64,000 bases of DNA from Rhodospirillales bacterium. GTDB lineage: Bacteria > Pseudomonadota > Alphaproteobacteria > Micavibrionales > Micavibrionaceae. Location of the stretch: NCBI GenBank assembly GCA_020638365.1, contig JACKIQ010000001.1, forward strand, positions 124,001 to 188,000. Direction: 5' to 3'. The notes under the pieces are model-generated. The model was not told the origin of the DNA and ran no database searches. It saw nothing but the letters and a program-made list of their open reading frames with translations. Every line of letters begins with the position of its first letter. The first letter of the stretch is position 1. Both the position numbers and the translations under genes were made by a program. Positions 59,424 through 64,000 of this stretch are shown here, in pieces.

Positions 59424-62273
59424 ATGGATGACCTGATAGTTGAGTTTTTGACTGAGACCAATGAAAGTCTTGACGAGCTTGATCTCGACATCGTTAACCT
59501 TGAGCAGAACCCCAACGATAAAGCCCTGCTCGGCAAGATTTTTCGTCTTATGCACACGATCAAGGGGACTTGCGGATTTCTGGGCCTTCCCCGACTGGAG
59601 AAGACCGCCCACCATGCGGAAAATGTCCTTGGACGTTTTAGAGATGGCGATCTTGATGTCACGCCTGAATATGTCACGCTCATTCTGGAATCAATCGACC
59701 GTATTAAATATATTGTCGGGCAACTTGGAGAAACGGGCAGCGAGCCTGAGGGCGATGACGCCGATCTTATAGCCCGGCTTGATGCCGCCTATGAAGGCAA
59801 GTCCACAGGTAATGCTGTTGACAGCAGCAGAGAGAGTTCTGCACCTCCTGCTCAAGCGGAGCCAAAGAAAGCACAAGAGACAGAGAAGTCCGACCGCCCG
59901 CCTGGCGAGGTGTCTCTGGAAGAACTGGAAGCCGCGTTTATGGCCGCCCCCGGACCGGAGGGTTTTGCGCCTGCTCCTGCTCCTGCTCCCGTAAAAGCTG
60001 CAGCACAAAAAGGAAACGGCAAGGCCCCCGATTCTCCCTCCGAGGACTCCCCGGCACCAGAACAGGACGGCAAGCTCGCAACACAGACATTGCGCGTTAA
60101 CGTCGATGTCCTTGAAAATCTTATGACCATGGTCAGCGAGCTGGTGCTGACCCGCAACCAATTGCTGCAAATATTGCGCACAAATGCCGAAAGCGAATTC
60201 ACCACTCCCCTGCAACGGCTAAACCATGTCGTCTCCGATCTTCAGGAAGGGGTCATGAAAACCCGGATGCAGCCTATCGGCAACGCGTGGCAGAAGCTGC
60301 CACGCATCATTCGCGACCTGAGCATGGAGTTGGGAAAAAAGATCAATCTTGAAATGCGCGGCAAGGACACGGAGCTCGACCGTCAGGTTCTTGAGATGAT
60401 CAAAGATCCGCTTACACATATGGTGCGGAACTCAGGGGATCACGGGATTGAAAAACCTGCGGACAGGGTTGCCGCAGGAAAGCCTGAGACGGGCAGGATA
60501 CTGCTTGAAGCATTTCACGAGGGCGGACACATCATCATCAAGATTTCGGATGACGGCAAAGGACTTCCGCTGGACAAGATAAAAACAAAGATCCTTTCTA
60601 ACAAGCTTGCCACGGCCGAAGAGCTTGAGAGCATGACCGCGCAGCAGATCCAGCAATTTATCTTTAAAGCCGGTTTCTCAACGGCAGAGAAGGTCACGTC
60701 CGTTTCCGGGCGCGGCGTGGGTATGGACGTCGTACGCACAAACATTGAAAAAATAGGCGGGTCGGTCGAGCTAAACTCTATCGAGGGCAAGGGATCAACA
60801 TTTACAATCAAGATTCCGCTTACACTTGCCATCGTTTCGGCGCTTATCGTCGAATCGGGAGGCGAGCGGTTCGCGATTCCCCAGCTTTCCGTTCGGGAAC
60901 TTGTCATGATTTCCTCACAGGGCGACAACCGGATCGAATACGTTCACAATGCACCCGTCTTCCGCTTGCGCGAACGTCTTTTGCCCCTGATCTCCCTAAG
61001 CGATATCCTCGGGCTTAGTAAAAACGAGTTTACCCTTAAAGACGGTCAAGAGACATCCCGTCTTGAAGGTGTTGAAGATGGAGATCAAGCCGATCAACCT
61101 TTTACATCGGACGAGAAAAAGGGACAAAAGAGCCTGATACGCCGCGGTTATATTGTTGTCACACAGGTCGGCAGCCTAGAATTCGGCATCATCGTCGACA
61201 AGGTTTTTGACACCGAAGAGATCGTCGTTAAGCCGGTGAGTAAAATGCTGCAGGGACTGAGCCTGTTTTCGGGCAATACCATTCTCGGGGACGGCAGCGT
61301 TATCATGATTCTTGATCCAAACGGCATCGCCGAAACGACCGGGTCTCTGAGCGCCGCAGAAGGCGAACAACAGGCAGGCAGCGAACACGGAATCATGGCA
61401 GATTCAAACAAGAAAACGTCCCTCCTCCTGTTCCGTGCCGCTGACAGATCGCCAAAGGCCGTTCCGCTAGCGCTGGTCGCGCGGCTTGAAAATGTCCAGT
61501 TGAACAGGATCGAACATTCAAGCGGGCAAATGATGGTTCAATACCGCAATACGCTCATGCCCCTTGTTCCGTATGATTCAAGTATGGAGATCGGCTCCGA
61601 GGGTGAAAAGCCCGTTCTTGTCTTTGCAGAAAAGAACCGCTCGCTGGGGCTTGTCGTCGATGAAATCGTCGATATCACCGAGCAGCATATTGATATCCAG
61701 ATCAGCGCATCCAAACCGGGAGTTCTGGGGAGCGCCATAATAAACGGAAAGGCTACGGACGTTATCGACCTGGCGCACTTTCTCGGGAAGATCGACAAAA
61801 ACTGGTTCAAGGATCACGGTGATGAGGATTTCATCAGCACTGTTGATGCCGAAACAAGCAAATCCCGCAAGCGCAGCGTCCTGCTAGTTGACGACAGTCC
61901 TTTCTTCCGAAACATGCTTACGCCTCTGCTGAGCGTCGCCGGATACGACGTCACTACTTTGGACAGCCCGATACAGGCGCTCAAGCTCTGCGAAGACGGC
62001 GTGCATTTCGACGTTATTATCAGCGATATCGAAATGCCTGAGATGGATGGTTTCGAGTTTGCCAAGCGTGTCAGGGAAGATTCCCATTGGCAGAATATAC
62101 CTATGGTTGCGCTTTCTTCGCACGCGACCCCGCAGGATGTCGACCGGGGGCGTAAAGTCGGCTTTAACGATTATGTTGCTAAATTTGACAAGGATATGCT
62201 CTTGAACTCGTTGTCTGAAACGGTTGCCAACGCCCGTCTAGAGCAAAAAGCTTCAAAAGCAGGACCTTCCTGA
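59424..62273 (+). CDS. cheA: Hybrid chemotaxis histidine kinase CheA with receiver domain
   Basis: The 949 residues run in order: Hpt domain (His44 in MHTIKGTCGFLG), Pro/Ala-rich linker (about 130-215), dimerisation helix pair, and HATPase. The HATPase has HMVRNSGDHGIE, SDDGKGLPL and SGRGVGMDVVRTNI. A first CheW-like domain, a second CheW-like domain (about 660-795) and a C-terminal receiver (VLLVDDSPFF, ISDIEMPEMDG) follow. It autophosphorylates in receptor arrays and passes phosphate to CheY and CheB; its own receiver may act as a phosphate sink. The N-box Ser replaces the usual Ala/Val, a mild change. cheW follows after 60 bases. Confidence 0.95.
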   Translation: MDDLIVEFLTETNESLDELDLDIVNLEQNPNDKALLGKIFRLMHTIKGTCGFLGLPRLEKTAHHAENVLGRFRDGDLDVTPEYVTLILESIDRIKYIVGQLGETGSEPEGDDADLIARLDAAYEGKSTGNAVDSSRESSAPPAQAEPKKAQETEKSDRPPGEVSLEELEAAFMAAPGPEGFAPAPAPAPVKAAAQKGNGKAPDSPSEDSPAPEQDGKLATQTLRVNVDVLENLMTMVSELVLTRNQLLQILRTNAESEFTTPLQRLNHVVSDLQEGVMKTRMQPIGNAWQKLPRIIRDLSMELGKKINLEMRGKDTELDRQVLEMIKDPLTHMVRNSGDHGIEKPADRVAAGKPETGRILLEAFHEGGHIIIKISDDGKGLPLDKIKTKILSNKLATAEELESMTAQQIQQFIFKAGFSTAEKVTSVSGRGVGMDVVRTNIEKIGGSVELNSIEGKGSTFTIKIPLTLAIVSALIVESGGERFAIPQLSVRELVMISSQGDNRIEYVHNAPVFRLRERLLPLISLSDILGLSKNEFTLKDGQETSRLEGVEDGDQADQPFTSDEKKGQKSLIRRGYIVVTQVGSLEFGIIVDKVFDTEEIVVKPVSKMLQGLSLFSGNTILGDGSVIMILDPNGIAETTGSLSAAEGEQQAGSEHGIMADSNKKTSLLLFRAADRSPKAVPLALVARLENVQLNRIEHSSGQMMVQYRNTLMPLVPYDSSMEIGSEGEKPVLVFAEKNRSLGLVVDEIVDITEQHIDIQISASKPGVLGSAIINGKATDVIDLAHFLGKIDKNWFKDHGDEDFISTVDAETSKSRKRSVLLVDDSPFFRNMLTPLLSVAGYDVTTLDSPIQALKLCEDGVHFDVIISDIEMPEMDGFEFAKRVREDSHWQNIPMVALSSHATPQDVDRGRKVGFNDYVAKFDKDMLLNSLSETVANARLEQKASKAGPS

Positions 62274-62333
62274 CACTCACAATGGAACAGGACCCCTGCA
62301 AAACGATGACTAACCGCCCTGAGAGAGTATAAA

Positions 62334-62798
62334 ATGAAAGCCGATACAACTCTTAACGCCAGCGCTGCACGTGAGTACCTGACAATCGTCGTGGATGATC
62401 AGAAGTTCGGGATCCCGGTTTTGCAGATTCAGGACGTTCTGCGTGAGCAAAAGGTCACACGCATACCCCTCGCCTCTCCCGAAGTTGCAGGTTCGCTCAA
62501 TCTGCGGGGGCGTATCGTTACGGCCATCGACGTACGCCGGCGTCTGGGCGTTCAACCAAGGAAAGGGGCGCGCAACATGAGTGTCGTCGTTGAGTATAAT
62601 CAAGAGCTATACAGCCTGATTATTGACCGGGTCGGGGATGTTCTGAAGCTTGATGAAGGCCAGGTCGAAAAGAATCCCGGAACGCTCGAAGCCAAGTGGC
62701 GCGATATTTCCAACGGCGTCTGCCAGCTTGAGGATGAACTTCTGGTAATCATGGACGTCCCGCGCTTGCTGGACTCCATCGTAGCCCACTCCAAATGA
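62334..62798 (+). CDS. cheW: Chemotaxis coupling protein CheW
   Basis: The 154-residue single CheW domain carries YLTIVVDDQKFGIPVLQIQ, RIPLASPEVAGSLNLRGRI and SLIIDRVGDVLKLDEGQVE. It links CheA to receptors in the signalling array. It follows cheA and precedes cheY, in the common order. No receptor gene is visible near it. Confidence 0.95.
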   Translation: MKADTTLNASAAREYLTIVVDDQKFGIPVLQIQDVLREQKVTRIPLASPEVAGSLNLRGRIVTAIDVRRRLGVQPRKGARNMSVVVEYNQELYSLIIDRVGDVLKLDEGQVEKNPGTLEAKWRDISNGVCQLEDELLVIMDVPRLLDSIVAHSK

Positions 62799-62930
62799 GC
62801 GGTAGAGCGTTTTTCTTCAAATATGTTCTTAACAAAGTTGTAACTTCTTATGGTTACATTTGGTTCGGGGAACGTAATCCAGTACCCTGATCGTAAGCTT
62901 TTTTTGCAATTTTTTAGCAGGAACGGATCA

Positions 62931-63308
62931 ATGAAGACTTGCCTGATTGTCGATGACAGCCGTGTTGTACGCAAGGTTGCAAGCCGAATTGTTCATGATC
63001 TCGGGTTCGAATGCAGGGAAGCCGAAGACGGACAGAAAGCCTACGAAGCCTGTCAAGCCTCCATGCCGGACGCGATCATACTTGACTGGAACATGCCGGT
63101 TATGAGCGGTATCGAGTTTCTTGAAAAACTGCGCCAGATGGACAAGGGAACGCATCCTAAAGTCGTTTTCTGCACGACCGAGAACGATTTTGCACACATC
63201 CAGAGGGCCATGTCCGCTGGGGCCGATGAATACATCATGAAGCCTTTTGACAGTGAGATCATAGAGAATAAATTCTTGCAGGTCGGCTTGCTCGAACGGA
63301 AGGATTAG
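62931..63308 (+). CDS. cheY: Chemotaxis response regulator CheY
   Basis: The protein has 125 residues from the ATG at 62931, which has AGGA about 8 bases upstream. An ATG at 62850 in the same frame would add residues absent from CheY. The single receiver domain has the acidic pair VDDS, the phospho-acceptor Asp in IILDWNMPVMSG, Thr in FCTTEND and Lys in IMKPFDSE. Phospho-CheY binds the motor switch (FliM/FliN) and changes rotation. It lies between cheW and cheB. Confidence 0.95.
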   Translation: MKTCLIVDDSRVVRKVASRIVHDLGFECREAEDGQKAYEACQASMPDAIILDWNMPVMSGIEFLEKLRQMDKGTHPKVVFCTTENDFAHIQRAMSAGADEYIMKPFDSEIIENKFLQVGLLERKD

Positions 63309-63366
63309 CGAAAGGTGCTCCCCCTTCTTCCATTTTCCGCTTCTTACTGAGAGTAGCACGTAAAAC

Positions 63367-64000
63367 ATGTCCTTGCCCGGCGATAATCAAAACGATGACT
63401 TTGTTAAAGTAATACTGGTTGACGATTCCAGTGTGCTGCGGGGGATTATCCGGCGCATTCTCGAATCCGATCCCCAGATCAAGATCGTTGCCTCCGTTTC
63501 CAACGGCGAACTGGCTATCAAAGAAGTCGGGATAAAAAAACCGGATGTCGTCATTCTGGATGTAGAGATGCCAGTGATGGACGGTCTGACCGCCCTGCCC
63601 GGCATTCTGAAAGCTTCCCCCGAAACAAAGGTCGTTATGTGTTCCAGCCTGACGGAAAAAGGCGCGAGCGTGACGATGAAAGCCATGAGCCTTGGCGCGG
63701 TAGAGTGTATTGTCAAGCCTGGCAGCGCCCTTGATACGGGACCGGAATCAGCGTTCCAGAAGAATCTGATTGCGCTTATAAAGTCTCTTAAAGTTTCAAA
63801 ACCGGGTCGTGTGAAAACCGCCCCGCCCGTTTCCTCGGCATCTTCCGTTGCAGCTAAAGCTGATGTTAAGACCGACTCCGCAGAGACTCCTTTTTCGCTT
63901 AAGGATGACAGCAGGGCCTACAAGGGCAAGCCGCGAATAATCGCCATCGGAAGTTCCACAGGCGGACCGCAGGCGTTATTTACCGTGTTGAAAAACCTTA
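63367..64000 (+). CDS. cheB: Chemotaxis protein-glutamate methylesterase CheB (5' part)
   Basis: The gene runs past the window end; 211 codons are visible. A receiver domain (VILVDDSSVLR, VILDVEMPVMDGL, Lys in CIVKPG) is followed by a linker rich in Ser, Ala and Lys. The methylesterase domain then begins, PRIIAIGSSTGGPQAL, which holds the catalytic Ser. CheB removes receptor methyl groups and can deamidate receptor Gln. If CheB deamidates here, the CheD-like proteins at 16-18 kb may have another job. Confidence 0.95.
   Translation, partial: MSLPGDNQNDDFVKVILVDDSSVLRGIIRRILESDPQIKIVASVSNGELAIKEVGIKKPDVVILDVEMPVMDGLTALPGILKASPETKVVMCSSLTEKGASVTMKAMSLGAVECIVKPGSALDTGPESAFQKNLIALIKSLKVSKPGRVKTAPPVSSASSVAAKADVKTDSAETPFSLKDDSRAYKGKPRIIAIGSSTGGPQALFTVLKNL

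Noticed and set aside
1..64000. CRISPR arrays, insertion sequences, tRNA and rRNA genes, prophage
   Set aside because: No regular direct repeats, transposase motifs, terminal inverted repeats, conserved rRNA segments or tRNA T-loop patterns were noticed on reading. A tRNA or covariance-model scan was not possible here.

Overview
The window comes from an alphaproteobacterium with moderately high GC, polar flagellation and Caulobacter-type cell-cycle control. The evidence is ctrA, the histidine phosphotransferase gene chpT, mipZ, a tipF-like degenerate EAL gene and the sigma-54 flagellar activator flbD, together with flhF/flhG and a hybrid CheA. The last two point more to a Rhodospirillales- or Micavibrio-like lineage than to Caulobacter itself, but that placement is only a guess. 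I see no rRNA, tRNA, CRISPR array, insertion sequence or prophage. Most of the window is compact chromosomal DNA, and many neighbouring genes overlap by 4 bases.

Region 1 (1-19.8 kb) is a flagellar region. It holds fliF (3' end), fliG, fliH, fliN, motA, flbD, flhA, flhF, flhG, a fliK-type gene, fliJ and fliI. Between them lie a Kef-type antiporter, several secreted or membrane unknowns, and a tandem pair of CheD-like genes upstream of fliJ. One of the pair keeps the Thr-Cys-His deamidase spacing and the other has lost the Thr and Cys. Region 2 (19.9-26.7 kb) holds ctrA behind a cluster of TTAA half-sites, two tandem membrane-anchored EEP-fold genes, an unknown gene, pgsA, pyrD and the tipF-like gene.

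Region 3 (26.7-35.4 kb) carries a dispersed yej-type peptide ABC importer. yejA, yejB and yejE are separated by kdsB, a histidine phosphatase, a TPR gene and a DMT exporter, and yejF lies at 48.7 kb. An M20 amidohydrolase follows yejE. Region 4 (35.7-47.7 kb) is an arginine region: a DUF1611-like P-loop gene, argC, argB, argD, argF, argG and argH, with small unknown genes, a PiT-like permease and an HxD oxygenase-like gene in between. No recognised acetylglutamate synthase, ornithine acetyltransferase or ArgE is present. The P-loop gene and the M20 hydrolase are the obvious candidates for those steps.

Region 5 (47.7-58.5 kb) holds yejF, an alpha/beta hydrolase, rpsU, a secreted protein with an acidic tail, aminopeptidase P, mipZ (apparently without a standard start codon), galU and a phosphomannomutase/phosphoglucomutase gene. 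Region 6 (58.5-64 kb) holds chpT followed by cheA (hybrid), cheW, cheY and the 5' part of cheB. ChpT would pass phosphate to CtrA, which with FlbD orders flagellar gene expression. FlhF, FlhG, TipF and MipZ set where the flagellum and division site form, and the Che proteins steer the motor.

The observations most worth following up are the CheD / dead-CheD pair, the P-loop gene fused by overlap to argC, the mipZ start codon, and terminator-like hairpins just before flhA and over the yejB start.
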